This document shows, one piece after another, positions 24,033-32,584 of a stretch of 54,577 nt of DNA. The notes below the pieces were generated by a model. It was not told where the DNA came from. It saw nothing but the letters and a program-made list of their open reading frames with translations, and searched no databases. Each line of letters starts with the position of its first letter. Position 1 is the first letter of the stretch. The position numbers were made by a program, and so were the translations under genes. This stretch comes from an uncultured Clostridia bacterium (GTDB lineage: Bacteria > Bacillota > Clostridia > Christensenellales > UBA1242), in NCBI GenBank assembly GCA_944345365.1, contig CALVMJ010000007.1, forward strand, positions 1 through 54,577, in the 5' to 3' direction.

Positions 24033-24896
24033 TTATTTTCTATTATATTTTTGATCTAATGTCTCAATTAATATATTCTTAATTATATTCATGCCATTTA
24101 CATTTGGATGAATATAATCAATCAAATTTGTGTTATTAGCCTTGTAACCATTAGCAATAAAATCTACGGTAGTAAGGTTAAAAACAAGACCTAATTCTTT
24201 TATTACAGCATTTTTAACCATTGCTTCACTAATTCCACCAGCGTACTCAACTTTTGGTATTTGTTCCATTAATATAATATCGGCATCAGGATATTTCTGT
24301 TGCATCTTATGGATAGCTATTGAATAAGCCTCAGCAAAGGTTTTAGGAGTGGAGTAATTATATGAATTATTATTTTTTGTTATAAGTGTTTCCCAATTAA
24401 TTTGTTCTATATTTCCAACATTATAAATAAGATCGTTTGCTCCAAGAAACACAAAAATCAAATCGGGACTATCCCCTTTATTATTAGCTAATAACTCAGC
24501 CCTTTCATAACCCTTAATTGAATCTGCTTCGACAAGCATACCCATTGATCCTTGCGAATTGTTAACGCATAATTCCATAGAAAAATCATTTATAAGACCC
24601 TTCCACCAAGTATCATCAATAGATATTTGATTTTTATAAAAAACAATAGTGTTATCTTTCAGTGAAGAGTTATACTCAGTATTATTGCTAAAATTTTCAT
24701 ATGTTGAAATACTGTCACCTAAGATAGAGATTTTTTTCCCTTTTAAGATTTCTAATAATTTGCTATACTTGGAGCTTTCTAAATTTTCATCATATTTTTT
24801 ACTACATCCTAATGAGAGAGGACTTATAAAAAAAAGAAAGCAAAATAACAATAAACATATAGATTTATTGAAATTTATCTTTTTTTGTTTTATCAT
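24033..24896 (-). CDS. SGNH/GDSL hydrolase lipoprotein
   Basis: Exported esterase-like protein of 287 residues. The signal peptide ends in LSLGC, a lipobox, so it is probably a lipid-anchored protein on the outer membrane face. The SGNH blocks are all visible: block I ISILGDSIST with the catalytic Ser, block III VFLGANDL with the Asn, and block V DYIHPN with the Asp-His pair. SGNH hydrolases often remove acetyl groups from sugars. The start overlaps the acyltransferase stop by four bases, so the two are one operon and may add and remove O-acetyl groups on an envelope glycan. Confidence 0.85.
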   Translation of the reverse strand: MIKQKKINFNKSICLLLFCFLFFISPLSLGCSKKYDENLESSKYSKLLEILKGKKISILGDSISTYENFSNNTEYNSSLKDNTIVFYKNQISIDDTWWKGLINDFSMELCVNNSQGSMGMLVEADSIKGYERAELLANNKGDSPDLIFVFLGANDLIYNVGNIEQINWETLITKNNNSYNYSTPKTFAEAYSIAIHKMQQKYPDADIILMEQIPKVEYAGGISEAMVKNAVIKELGLVFNLTTVDFIANGYKANNTNLIDYIHPNVNGMNIIKNILIETLDQKYNRK

Positions 24897-25951
24897 ATTC
24901 TTTTCCTTAATAAATTGAGAAATTTATTTGTAAATATTTTTAACAACTTTATTATGTATTTTGACATTAATCCTACAATAAATGCAGAAAGAATAGAAAG
25001 TATTATTGTTATAGGCACTATATATAACAAATGTGGAAGTTTGTCATAAAAATTATTAAGTTGTAGTCTTTTAAATATTAAAACTTTAAATAATTCATCA
25101 AACACAAATGACAATAGAAAAAAACTTAAAGAAGTGTTGGAGATTTTTCTTATACACTTAATGAGCAAATTTTGTTTTGAAACGAAATTATTATAAAAAA
25201 GCATAAAAATACAAAAGCAAATAACAACACAAAATATGTTAGAATGATTTTCAATTGTAAAGAAAGTAACATTAAATATTGAAAGAATAGCTTCAATAAT
25301 TACCATAAATAACATGATAGGTATAAGCCAATATTTATTAATATGCAATTTTATATCACGTAGATAACAACCTATAAAATAATACATAAGAGGATACGCT
25401 GTCACCCAATAATTCCAAGAAAAAGGAAGACATGTTGATGTAAGTGAGAAAATTACTATTAAAAATACTATAAGGAGTGTTTTTTGTAGTTGTGATGGTA
25501 TGTTATTATATAAAATATTAAAAAAGGGGATTAATAAAAATAAGCCAATATACATATTAATATACCAAGAATAATCTGCCATGTTAAAAGTTATAATTTG
25601 TTTAAGAAATTCTAAAAATGTAAATTTCATATCTAAAAAATAAATTTTGAACAAGCATATGATGATACTGCAAATTAAATACTCAATTATAATCCTGATA
25701 ATTTTTTTATAATATTGTTTGTTTGGTTGTTTGTCCTTACATAAATACCCAGTTAGCATTATAAATAAAGGCACACATGTGTATGATAAAAATCTTACAG
25801 CAGTTACAAGGAAATTAATAATATTAACATCATGTTTAATTTCAGCCCAATTATTAAATGTTGTAGAATGAACAGTAACAACTAGAATCATAGCAATTAT
25901 TCTAATTATATCCAAACCATAATTATATTCTTTGGTAACATTTCTTTCCAT
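24893..25951 (-). CDS. Acyltransferase 3 family membrane protein (OafA-like)
   Basis: Integral membrane O-acyltransferase of 352 residues with about ten membrane helices. The N-terminus has the family signature GLDIIRIIAMILVVTVHSTT (conserved RxxA and H) and then FLSYTCVPLFIMLTGYL. Family members move acyl groups from the cytoplasm onto surface sugars. AGGGAG precedes the ATG. It overlaps the SGNH hydrolase gene by four bases and is read first. The pairing of acyltransferase 3 with an SGNH protein is known from fused enzymes such as OafA; here the two are separate polypeptides. Confidence 0.88.
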   Translation of the reverse strand: MERNVTKEYNYGLDIIRIIAMILVVTVHSTTFNNWAEIKHDVNIINFLVTAVRFLSYTCVPLFIMLTGYLCKDKQPNKQYYKKIIRIIIEYLICSIIICLFKIYFLDMKFTFLEFLKQIITFNMADYSWYINMYIGLFLLIPFFNILYNNIPSQLQKTLLIVFLIVIFSLTSTCLPFSWNYWVTAYPLMYYFIGCYLRDIKLHINKYWLIPIMLFMVIIEAILSIFNVTFFTIENHSNIFCVVICFCIFMLFYNNFVSKQNLLIKCIRKISNTSLSFFLLSFVFDELFKVLIFKRLQLNNFYDKLPHLLYIVPITIILSILSAFIVGLMSKYIIKLLKIFTNKFLNLLRKRI

Positions 25952-26062
25952 TAATCACTCCCTAATACGTGATTTATTTAAATTTTTTAAATTCAGAATC
26001 TTCATAAAAATTATAAATAAAAATAAAGCAACTGTACCCAAAGGGTTCGGATTGTTCACAAT
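25952..26062. other. Gap between acyltransferase and tRNA-Ser
   Basis: AT-rich spacer. A short GGGT/ACCC hairpin near 26036-26047 followed on the minus strand by a T-rich stretch may end the tRNA-Ser transcript. No gene seen. Confidence 0.35.
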
Positions 26063-26152
26063 TGGCGGAGGCTTAGGGATTCGAACCCCAGGTACCCGCA
26101 AAGGTACAACGGTTTTCAAGACCGCCGCTTTCGACCGCTCAGCCAAACCTCC
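26063..26152 (-). tRNA. tRNA-Ser(TGA), CCA encoded
   Basis: Minus strand. Acceptor GGAGGTT/AGCCTCC, D arm GGCTGAGCGGTCGAAAGC, anticodon stem GCGGT/ACCGT with loop CTTGAAA and anticodon TGA. It has the long variable arm (about 18 bases) expected of serine tRNA and T loop TTCGAAT, with discriminator G and encoded CCA. Decodes UCA and related serine codons. Confidence 0.95.
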
Positions 26153-26166
26153 ACTAAAACACTGAC

Positions 26167-26195
26167 ATTATATATTATTTTTTATAAAAAATCAA
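26167..26195 (-). promoter_or_regulatory. Promoter of tRNA-Ser
   Basis: Minus strand TTGATT (26190-26195), 17-base spacer, TATAAT (26167-26172), ending 14 bases before the tRNA. Confidence 0.75.
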
Positions 26196-26370
26196 CCCTT
26201 TTTTGCACTTTTTATGCAAAGTCTGAATATTTTTATACAATTAGTTAAAATTAAAACTATTAAAGTAAAATAAGTTTGTGTTTTAGTCCTATATTTTGTA
26301 TATTGAAATATGTTTTGTCTTAGATTTTTAATGAGAAAGGCTTAGGTCTGGGGTAATATTGTTATAATGA

Positions 26371-27159
26371 TTAAAACTTTCCTCCATAGATTTTTTCGGT
26401 TAGATTTAGTAGCCATGACTTTGGCGTTATTCTGGTTAAAAAGTATAAAAGCTTATATTTTCTTCCAACTATTGTCATTGGTTTTGATTTTTTCTTTTTT
26501 GCTTGATTAAAAATATGCTTTGCAACACAACTAGCAGGCATTCTTTTATCATCATTTTTATCTATTTTTTCGGTTGCATTTTCGATTCGTCTTCCATATC
26601 TTTGACTTGTCTCAAAATTTTTAATCCTATTTTTAGTAAAATTACTTTTTACATTTCCGGGGCAAATTGTTGTTACATCTATTCCAAGCGGGGCCAGCTC
26701 CATTCTTAAACTGTAAGAAAAGGAAAGGACAGCCGATTTGCTTGCACCGTATAATGCCCTAAAAGGAATAGGGAAAAGTGCCATTGCACTTGCAATATTA
26801 ATTATTTTTCCACCTTTTTTCATCAATGGAAGGGCCTTTTTAATACAATTTAAAGTCCCAAAAAAGTTTACATCAAAGATTGCTTTACATTCACTAGATT
26901 TAAGAAGCTCTGTTATACCAGACATTCCATAACCAGCATTGTTGATAAGAATATCTATTTTTCCAAATTTTTGTTTTATTTGTGTAAATATTTGGTCGAG
27001 TTGCTCTTCATTTGAAATGTCTGCTGTAAAGTTATGTTGGCAAACTTGTGAAATTTCTCTGGAAATATTAATTACAATATCGTTTTGTTTGACAAACATT
27101 TTTGCAGTTTCATAGCCAATTCCGCTTGATGCTCCTGTAATTAAAACAATTTTATTCAT
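26371..27159 (-). CDS. Short-chain dehydrogenase/reductase
   Basis: NAD(P)-dependent SDR oxidoreductase of 262 residues. Classical SDR blocks are present: nucleotide loop TGASSGIG at residues 7-14, DILINNAGYG, the catalytic Ser in NIASAMALF, YGASK with Tyr and Lys, and the PGN turn after the helix. The dinucleotide-binding side (VINISRE) has no clear NADP arginine, so the cofactor is unsure. The C-terminus (KPMTIVGRKYKLLYFLTRITPKSWL when read on, in two parts) is of the type in SDRs that act on lipid or sterol-like substrates. A GGAG lies before the ATG. Single gene; substrate unknown. Confidence 0.88.
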   Translation of the reverse strand: MNKIVLITGASSGIGYETAKMFVKQNDIVINISREISQVCQHNFTADISNEEQLDQIFTQIKQKFGKIDILINNAGYGMSGITELLKSSECKAIFDVNFFGTLNCIKKALPLMKKGGKIINIASAMALFPIPFRALYGASKSAVLSFSYSLRMELAPLGIDVTTICPGNVKSNFTKNRIKNFETSQRYGRRIENATEKIDKNDDKRMPASCVAKHIFNQAKKKKSKPMTIVGRKYKLLYFLTRITPKSWLLNLTEKIYGGKF

Positions 27160-27225
27160 ATTTTCTCCTTTTTTACATTTTAATCAATATCGTAATTAAA
27201 ATCAAGAAAAAGAGGTCTCTTAAAG

Positions 27226-27250
27226 GAAAAAACGGCTGTTAAAGCCGTTT
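27226..27250 (-). terminator. Terminator of the phage-tail-like pair
   Basis: Eight-pair stem AAACGGCT/AGCCGTTT (27230-27237 with 27243-27250), five-base loop, T-run on the minus strand. The stop codon of the 27,249 gene sits in its first arm. Confidence 0.8.
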
Positions 27251-27968
27251 AGTAATATTGTTCTATTTTTGTTATGACAAAGTATGGAGCTCCGTAAAGG
27301 AAGGTTGGTGTTGGACGCTGTAAGGTAATTTGAAGGATGTTGTTTAACACTGCGTCAATTTTTTGCTCAGTAGTTTGATAGAAGAGAGTAGCTGGAACTT
27401 GTCGGTTGTTAAATTGAGATATTACTTGGCCTGGATATTTCATAAGTTGTCCGGTAATGATTGTTGGTACCCCTTCCTTGAGGCCAGGAAAACTCATGTA
27501 ATAGGTTTTTGCTGTCGTTTCTTGGTGTTGAGTAGACATTTTTGATCCCTGGAAAATTGTGTGCCAAATTGGTTCTATTTCTTCTTTATTAAGCATTGCC
27601 CCAATTTGATTGTAATTTGTGCAGGAAAAAGTAAAGGGAGGTTGTTCGAATCCAAGATCCGAAACCTTTTCACCGTTTAAAGTAAATGTTTCGAAGGTAT
27701 ATTTGTCTGCTAATGATATGGAAACTTCTATTCCGTCACCCCAGTAAACTGCATCTGATTCAGTTAATTGTTTTAATTCTGCATTTTCGAACGGGGATGA
27801 TATTCGCTTTGCAACAATAGTTCCTCCTTCTGGTTGTATCATACTAAAAAAAACTTCCTTGCTCCATAGGTGTATCACTTCATCATTCCTCATTTTCATT
27901 TGAACAATATGGACGTCCTGGCCATTTGCCACTATGCTGTTAGGGCGAACTCCGTTTACTTTTAACAT
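27249..27968 (-). CDS. Phage-structural-like protein next to tail fibre
   Basis: Protein of 239 residues, no signal peptide. The opening MLKVNGVRPNSIVANGQDV followed by HIVQMKM resembles short structural proteins that sit next to phage tail fibre genes. The part YTFETFTLNGEKVSDLGF resembles one unit of the InlB-type repeat also seen in the giant protein at 41,510. The rest is beta-rich without catalytic motifs. It lies 13 bases after the tail-fibre-like gene and shares its terminator. I cannot assign a function; a receptor-binding or adhesin accessory role is a guess. Confidence 0.5.
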   Translation of the reverse strand: MLKVNGVRPNSIVANGQDVHIVQMKMRNDEVIHLWSKEVFFSMIQPEGGTIVAKRISSPFENAELKQLTESDAVYWGDGIEVSISLADKYTFETFTLNGEKVSDLGFEQPPFTFSCTNYNQIGAMLNKEEIEPIWHTIFQGSKMSTQHQETTAKTYYMSFPGLKEGVPTIITGQLMKYPGQVISQFNNRQVPATLFYQTTEQKIDAVLNNILQITLQRPTPTFLYGAPYFVITKIEQYY

Positions 27969-27981
27969 ATAATTTCTCCTT

Positions 27982-29907
27982 TTAATAATTTATTGTTAGC
28001 ACGCCATCTTCAAGAGAAAAGGAAGTAAAAGGACGATTTTCCAAATCGGAATAATCTCCAGTTGTTGCGACTGTGCTTAATGACGAATAATCGACCTTAT
28101 TACTCCAAATTTGTTTCTCAATATCTGTAACCAATCGATGCGTTGAATCTCCAGAGAGCTGTGATAATGTTTTTGGAATATCTAATTTTGAAGCAATAGT
28201 TTGTATCGCAATACTAGTCGTTCCGTCTCCTATATTAGGTGTAATCAGTGTTTTTGTATTTGGAACAAAGTAAAATCTACTATCTTGCCAAGCGTCTTTT
28301 AGAGTAGGGTTAGTTCCTAAAGCTCCGAGTAAATAAATTGGTTCAGTATATGTAGTTGAGGCTACTCTTACATTTGGCTTATTTAGATTTTCAACTGAGA
28401 CATCTTTTGTTCCATCACTAATTGATCCTGCAATATATAGATTTTTAAATCGTTTACTGCTTGTTCCTAAATCAATTTTATTATCAGATTCAGTATAAAT
28501 GTAGTTATCGGGATTAATCACAATGCCGGTATTACTGTTAGATAAGTTTCTTAAATATATTGCATTTGAGTTAACAACAGTATTTTCTGTGCTAATACTA
28601 CCTCTTATCTTAAAAATTGTAGAGCCATCGGACTTTGAAAATGAAAGAGATTTATCTAAGTCGTCTTGGCTCATTAAGCACAAATCATTAATAAAGCTCT
28701 TTTTCCCGTTTATTATTTGATTGCTTGAAGAGTCTATATATTCGCTTGTGACTATATCTGAAAAGAGATATTTAGTTCCGAGATTTGTAATTTCATCACA
28801 TGGGGAAGGTTTTTTGTATAAAACAAAGTCATTTTGATTTACGCTATATCTTGAGCTATAAGATAAAATTGTAAAAACATTGCTATCATCCCCTGTGTAT
28901 TGTGATTGATAATATATTTCAAAATAATTGGAGTTTGATTGATAAGGGGATGAAACATAATTAACATATAATCTTGAGTCATATGACAATGTCCCTGCCA
29001 CTCTGTTGACAGTTAAGCGTGATGAATTAGTTCCGCTCATCATATATGAAATGTGATAAATTGCTGTATCAGTTCTCACATTTACTGAATTTCTATCGCT
29101 TATCATAAAAACCAAATCTATGCAGTCCCATGATCCAGTTGTTTTATCACTTTGAAAAATCTTTCCAAATTGTCCGGCAGTCCCTTGCAATACAAAAATA
29201 TTATTTAACGCATATGAAATTTTTTTAACTGAAATAGAATTTTCGCCATCACTTAGATTTCCACAGAGGAACAGATCTTTGAATCTTTTATCAGATTTTC
29301 CTAGCGAAATATAGTTATCTTGTTCTCCGGATATTGCTTTAGTAGAAGGACTAATTGAAATCCCATAGTTTAAATTACCAGTATTTCTAAACAAAAAGCC
29401 ATTACAATTAAATACAGATGTAGCGCTATTTAAGAGAGCTAGTTTAAAATATGTTTGCTCTCCATTTTCACTAACTGCTTTTAAGCAAGCTTTTGAAGTA
29501 GTTGATAAGTCTGTTGCACCCTTAAGATAAATTCCGTCGTTAAAAAATTTTTCTCCAGAGACTTCTTGCGATTGTGTTGTATTGACAATTTCTTCTGTAT
29601 TTATTTGAGATAGCTTTAACTTTTCTTCTGATGTAAAATCATTTGAAGACAAAGACATACCTTCTACTTTATCAACTTTTTGTGCCTTAAGAGAAGAGAT
29701 TTCTTCCTTAGTTAAATTTACTTCATCTGATAAAGAATTGATTTGTGATGGTAAATTCTTTAGGGTCTCTAATTGAATTTTCATTTGCTCAACCCCTTCT
29801 AAATCAAAATCTTTTATAGAATTTTGAATTTGCGCCAATGTATTGACGGCTAAATCCCAAACTTCTCTTTTTAATTTTTCAAGATCATTGTTTATATTTT
29901 TATCCAT
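27982..29907 (-). CDS. Phage tail-fibre-like protein with duplicated module
   Basis: Protein of 641 residues without signal peptide or membrane segment. It starts with a helical region (about 1-75), then KVDKVEGMSLSSNDFTSEEK, a phrase common in phage tail fibre shafts. Two similar modules follow: about residues 112-230 ending in SLGKSDKRFKDLFLCGNLSD, and 396-508 ending in DLGTSSKRFKNLYIAGSISD. Between them is a unique beta-rich domain (about 235-370), which could be the binding tip. The C-terminus repeats SDG/GDGT phrases and a TLSQLSGDSTHRLV segment. No capsid, portal or lysis gene is nearby. Its ribosome site lies inside a hairpin with the upstream gene's end. Confidence 0.65.
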   Translation of the reverse strand: MDKNINNDLEKLKREVWDLAVNTLAQIQNSIKDFDLEGVEQMKIQLETLKNLPSQINSLSDEVNLTKEEISSLKAQKVDKVEGMSLSSNDFTSEEKLKLSQINTEEIVNTTQSQEVSGEKFFNDGIYLKGATDLSTTSKACLKAVSENGEQTYFKLALLNSATSVFNCNGFLFRNTGNLNYGISISPSTKAISGEQDNYISLGKSDKRFKDLFLCGNLSDGENSISVKKISYALNNIFVLQGTAGQFGKIFQSDKTTGSWDCIDLVFMISDRNSVNVRTDTAIYHISYMMSGTNSSRLTVNRVAGTLSYDSRLYVNYVSSPYQSNSNYFEIYYQSQYTGDDSNVFTILSYSSRYSVNQNDFVLYKKPSPCDEITNLGTKYLFSDIVTSEYIDSSSNQIINGKKSFINDLCLMSQDDLDKSLSFSKSDGSTIFKIRGSISTENTVVNSNAIYLRNLSNSNTGIVINPDNYIYTESDNKIDLGTSSKRFKNLYIAGSISDGTKDVSVENLNKPNVRVASTTYTEPIYLLGALGTNPTLKDAWQDSRFYFVPNTKTLITPNIGDGTTSIAIQTIASKLDIPKTLSQLSGDSTHRLVTDIEKQIWSNKVDYSSLSTVATTGDYSDLENRPFTSFSLEDGVLTINY

Positions 29908-29940
29908 AAAAAATACTCCTTTTTCAAAAAAGAGTATTTT
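29908..29940 (-). promoter_or_regulatory. Hairpin joining a stop codon, a ribosome site and a T-run
   Basis: On the minus-strand RNA 14 consecutive pairs (one G-U) form between 29940-29927 and 29923-29910 with a three-base loop. The stop codon of the SH3-like gene opens the stem, AGGAG of the tail-fibre-like gene lies in the 3' arm, and a run of six T leads straight to its ATG. It can end transcription or hide the ribosome site. Confidence 0.6.
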
Positions 29941-30571
29941 AGTTCATGTTTTTTTTCAATGATTTATGCCACTTTTTTTTGCTTAGGCCAAGCATTATTA
30001 TGATTATTCCCACCAATGCAGAGATTATGCTTAAAGAAATGATTACGGCTTTATTAATCCCGTTTGGTTTAACATCAATTGTTTTTACCATTCCTGTCAG
30101 TATTTGATTATTGTAACTAAATTTTATTTTAGTAAATTCCTTTTTGGAGTCAAAGCCCTCGTAAATATAAACTTGATGATTGGGGTCTAACTTTATTCCT
30201 TCCATCACGCTTGCGTCACTTGCAGAATAAACCTGGGTTGAGTTGATGATTTTGCCGTTGTAAACAAGCAAAACATCTTGCTGCTCAATATATGGAGAGG
30301 CAAACTCAGATGGGATATATCCAGTGTAGGTAACTTCATCAAAAGTATATGAAACAAAGTAGAAATTGTTTTGATAGTCAGTGCACGCTAGAATCTCTTG
30401 ATTGTTAATCTTAAAATCATAATGTTCCGAAAAATCAGGCGATTTATATAGATAAGAATAGCTTGTGTTTATTATTATTTGCTTTGTTTGCGCAAAAGAA
30501 TAATCATTGTGCAAAGGAAAAATGCACAAACAAAACAGCAAACTAATAAACAAACAAAAAAGTTTTCTCAT
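29939..30571 (-). CDS. SH3-like exported protein with C-terminal membrane anchor
   Basis: Protein of 210 residues. A signal peptide (about residues 1-27, ending near SFAQ) and a C-terminal membrane helix (about 175-197, IISLSIISALVGIIIIMLGL) followed by a basic tail SKKKWHKSLKKN place the body outside the cell. Two beta-barrel-like halves, with SYSYLYKSPDFSEHYDF and GYIPSEFASPY in the first and a similar GKIINSTQVYSASDAS in the second, fit bacterial SH3-type domains that bind the cell wall. No ribosome site is seen and the -10 box ends six bases before the ATG, so the message may be leaderless. Confidence 0.65.
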   Translation of the reverse strand: MRKLFCLFISLLFCLCIFPLHNDYSFAQTKQIIINTSYSYLYKSPDFSEHYDFKINNQEILACTDYQNNFYFVSYTFDEVTYTGYIPSEFASPYIEQQDVLLVYNGKIINSTQVYSASDASVMEGIKLDPNHQVYIYEGFDSKKEFTKIKFSYNNQILTGMVKTIDVKPNGINKAVIISLSIISALVGIIIIMLGLSKKKWHKSLKKNMN

Positions 30572-30577
30572 AGAATA

Positions 30578-30606
30578 ATTATGTTATAAATACTAATATT
30601 TGTCAA
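30578..30606 (-). promoter_or_regulatory. Promoter of the SH3-like gene, abutting its start
   Basis: Minus strand TTGACA (30601-30606), exactly 17 bases, CATAAT (30578-30583). Only six bases separate the -10 from the ATG at 30571, so the predicted transcript starts on or next to the ATG. Confidence 0.65.
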
Positions 30607-30706
30607 GTTTTAATCATTTGTAGTATATTTTATTCAATAAAAATTTTTAATTTTATATAAATTAGTTTTGCAATTCTTTAAAATTTAGAGGGAAGAAATT
30701 GATTAT

Positions 30707-31645
30707 TTATACATAATTATCGATAAAAATATAATCAACACTCCTTTTTTTAGGAAAGTCAGAATAAAGCTGATTAGGCAAAGTGTGAACAGCGATTTTT
30801 TTACCAAGATTAATTCCTGTTTGATAAAGAACCCACCAATCTGAATAATGTAGTACTATTGTTTCAATGTTTTTGAATTTTGAAAAAATTGATTTAATTT
30901 TTAATGGAGAGTAGCATGATTTGTAATTTGTAAACCAGAATCTCTTAAAGTTTAAATTTTCGCTTATTTTTAAATAGTTTTCTAAACTGTACACTTGAAT
31001 TATAAATCTTGTTGAAATATCAAAATTTTTTTTCAAGGAATAATCCATCATATCTTTTAAGAGGGCAAATGAGTCTTCTTCTTTAGTGTCGAAGATTATA
31101 GTGACATCTTCGTAAATTTTAAGTTGATCTATAAGCCAGTCAAAGGTTATTCCATTATATGTGTTTAACAATTTGTAATTTTTAAAATCTTGTAGAGTTG
31201 GTCTATTTTTCATCCCGAAAGGTGAAAAATGTTCAAATAGATGTGAGCAAACAATTTGTTCATCTAAAGTATATAAAAAGTCAAGTTCAATATATTTTTG
31301 ATTTTTTTTGATAGAGGAAAGAAAACCTTCTTGGCTATTTAAATAAGTTTTATTATCCATAGATCCACCAGCATGAATAACATAGCTAAAATTTGATGTT
31401 ATTGGACTTGTTCTAGCCAAAGCAAATATTATTGGAATAGTTATAAAAATTAAAGAAAAGGAAAATGCTATAATTAAATAAACCTTCTTTTTTATTTTCA
31501 AAAATAAAAGGCCGCAAACAACTAATAAAAACAAAAGTTGTATTGAAAAAAAACAATAAAATACAATGTAATTAGAGAAGTATTTTATTATTTCCAAAAT
31601 AAGTATCGCAACAAGCGATCCAAAACAAAAATAGAATTTTTTCAT
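30707..31645 (-). CDS. Membrane-anchored glycerophosphodiester phosphodiesterase-like protein
   Basis: Protein of 312 residues. Three hydrophobic helices fill residues 1-80. The rest is a TIM-barrel phosphodiesterase fold of the GDPD type: YVIHAGGSMDN is the first metal/active-site strand (usual HRG), NSQEGF replaces ENT, KYIELDFLYTLDEQIVCSHL holds the ELD and the second His, followed by TIIFDTKEE. Several positions differ from true GDPDs, so the substrate may not be a glycerophosphodiester. The catalytic part probably faces outside. No ribosome site precedes the ATG. Confidence 0.7.
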   Translation of the reverse strand: MKKFYFCFGSLVAILILEIIKYFSNYIVFYCFFSIQLLFLLVVCGLLFLKIKKKVYLIIAFSFSLIFITIPIIFALARTSPITSNFSYVIHAGGSMDNKTYLNSQEGFLSSIKKNQKYIELDFLYTLDEQIVCSHLFEHFSPFGMKNRPTLQDFKNYKLLNTYNGITFDWLIDQLKIYEDVTIIFDTKEEDSFALLKDMMDYSLKKNFDISTRFIIQVYSLENYLKISENLNFKRFWFTNYKSCYSPLKIKSIFSKFKNIETIVLHYSDWWVLYQTGINLGKKIAVHTLPNQLYSDFPKKRSVDYIFIDNYV

Positions 31646-31670
31646 CTGATTAATTAAAAATATACTTTTA

Positions 31671-31700
31671 TTTATAACAAAAAATTTATTTAAAAGTCAA
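31671..31700 (-). promoter_or_regulatory. Promoter of the GDPD-like gene
   Basis: Minus strand TTGACT (31695-31700), 18-base spacer, extended -10 TGtTATAAA (TATAAA at 31671-31676). The leader would be about 20 bases long and has no ribosome site. Confidence 0.55.
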
Positions 31701-31849
31701 GCAAAATTAGTTTTTTAGTTCCTTGATTATTTTAATTGATTACTTAAATTTTATCTATAAAGTTAATGTTTATGTATATTTATAAATTAATAAAATATTA
31801 TTAATAAAAATTAATAGAATTTTGTTAAGTTAAACTCATATAATTTAAA

Positions 31850-31882
31850 AAAGAACATATCGCATTGATAGGTTCTTTTTTT
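31850..31882. terminator. Intrinsic terminator after the broken gene
   Basis: Stem of twelve positions with one mismatch (31850-31861 with 31867-31878), five-base loop, long T-run on the + strand and an A-run giving T on the minus strand. It lies just after the stop of the interrupted minus-strand gene. Confidence 0.75.
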
Positions 31883-31884
31883 AA

Positions 31885-32406
31885 TTACTTGCTAAGTTCA
31901 TTTTTTAAAGCAAATTGATCTTTATCAATAATGTCTATTGCTGTTTTGATTAAGAATGGATGATGGTTGTCTTTAATCCCACACAACTTTTTTGGGATCT
32001 CATTAACATCGCATTCTTTTGTTAGACAACTTGATAAACAAGCCTCTAATTCTAGATATAGTTGAGTGTTTGATATATAGTGAAGAAGGTCATCTATTCT
32101 GAAATCTGATACATCAGCACTTATTTCATCTTAAAAAAAAGTCCATTTTCTAAGTGAGTCTGCTAGTGCAACTTGTCCCTGTCTTGTATTTATCATTGAA
32201 TATGAATTTACTATCGAAATATTTCTTAAATTAAGCACATTGGCAATTATATCTTCACAACATTTAAATTCATGTTTGCCTTTTTCGTTAGTGCTTAAAG
32301 TTTTTTCCCCTTCTTTAAAATCGTCAGAAAACAAAATTTCATATAAGTATTCTTCAAAACTTTTTAATTGATTATAATCCTCTTTAATTTCACTAAAACT
32401 TCTCAT
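31885..32406 (-). pseudogene. Unknown gene interrupted by an in-frame stop
   Basis: A coding frame of about 173 codons on the minus strand. It starts at an ATG at 32406 with AGGAGG at 32411-32417 and a consensus promoter. The first half (MRSFSEIKEDYNQLKSFEEY and on) is 91 residues and ends at a TAA at 32131-32133 right after a run of eight T. The same frame then runs on for 81 codons (DEISADVSDFRIDDLLHYIS and on) to a TAA at 31885-31887, directly before a terminator. The second half has no start codon of its own near its beginning. Read as one acidic helical protein broken by a nonsense change. Not recognised. Confidence 0.65.
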
Positions 32407-32422
32407 TCTTCCTCCTTTATCT

Positions 32423-32451
32423 ATTTTAGCAAAAATAATAGTTGTTGTCAA
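32423..32451 (-). promoter_or_regulatory. Promoter of the interrupted gene
   Basis: Minus strand TTGACA (32446-32451), 17-base spacer, extended -10 TGcTAAAAT (TAAAAT at 32423-32428). Still intact, so decay of the gene may be recent. Confidence 0.65.
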
Positions 32452-32567
32452 TATTAAATTAAAATTATTTAAAAATTTGAAAATATTTTCAAAGTAATTA
32501 GAAAAGATTCTATTGTCATATTATAGCTAAAAACTATCTAAAAAGCTTATCAAGGACAATTAATTTG

Positions 32568-32576
32568 TGCTATAAT
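32568..32576 (+). promoter_or_regulatory. Extended -10 promoter of the YgjV-like gene
   Basis: TGcTATAAT with TATAAT at 32571-32576, eight bases before the ATG at 32585. A weak -35 TTATCA lies at 32547-32552. No ribosome site is present, so the message may be leaderless or nearly so. Confidence 0.6.
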
Positions 32577-32584
32577 CTAAAATA

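Noticed and set aside
25932..26165. Open frames across the tRNA-Ser region on both strands
   Set aside because: They read through a perfect tRNA gene and have no family resemblance.
32131..32140. Programmed frameshift or transcript slippage at the eight-T run
   Set aside because: Both halves are in the same frame, so a one-base slip would not join them; a nonsense change is simpler.
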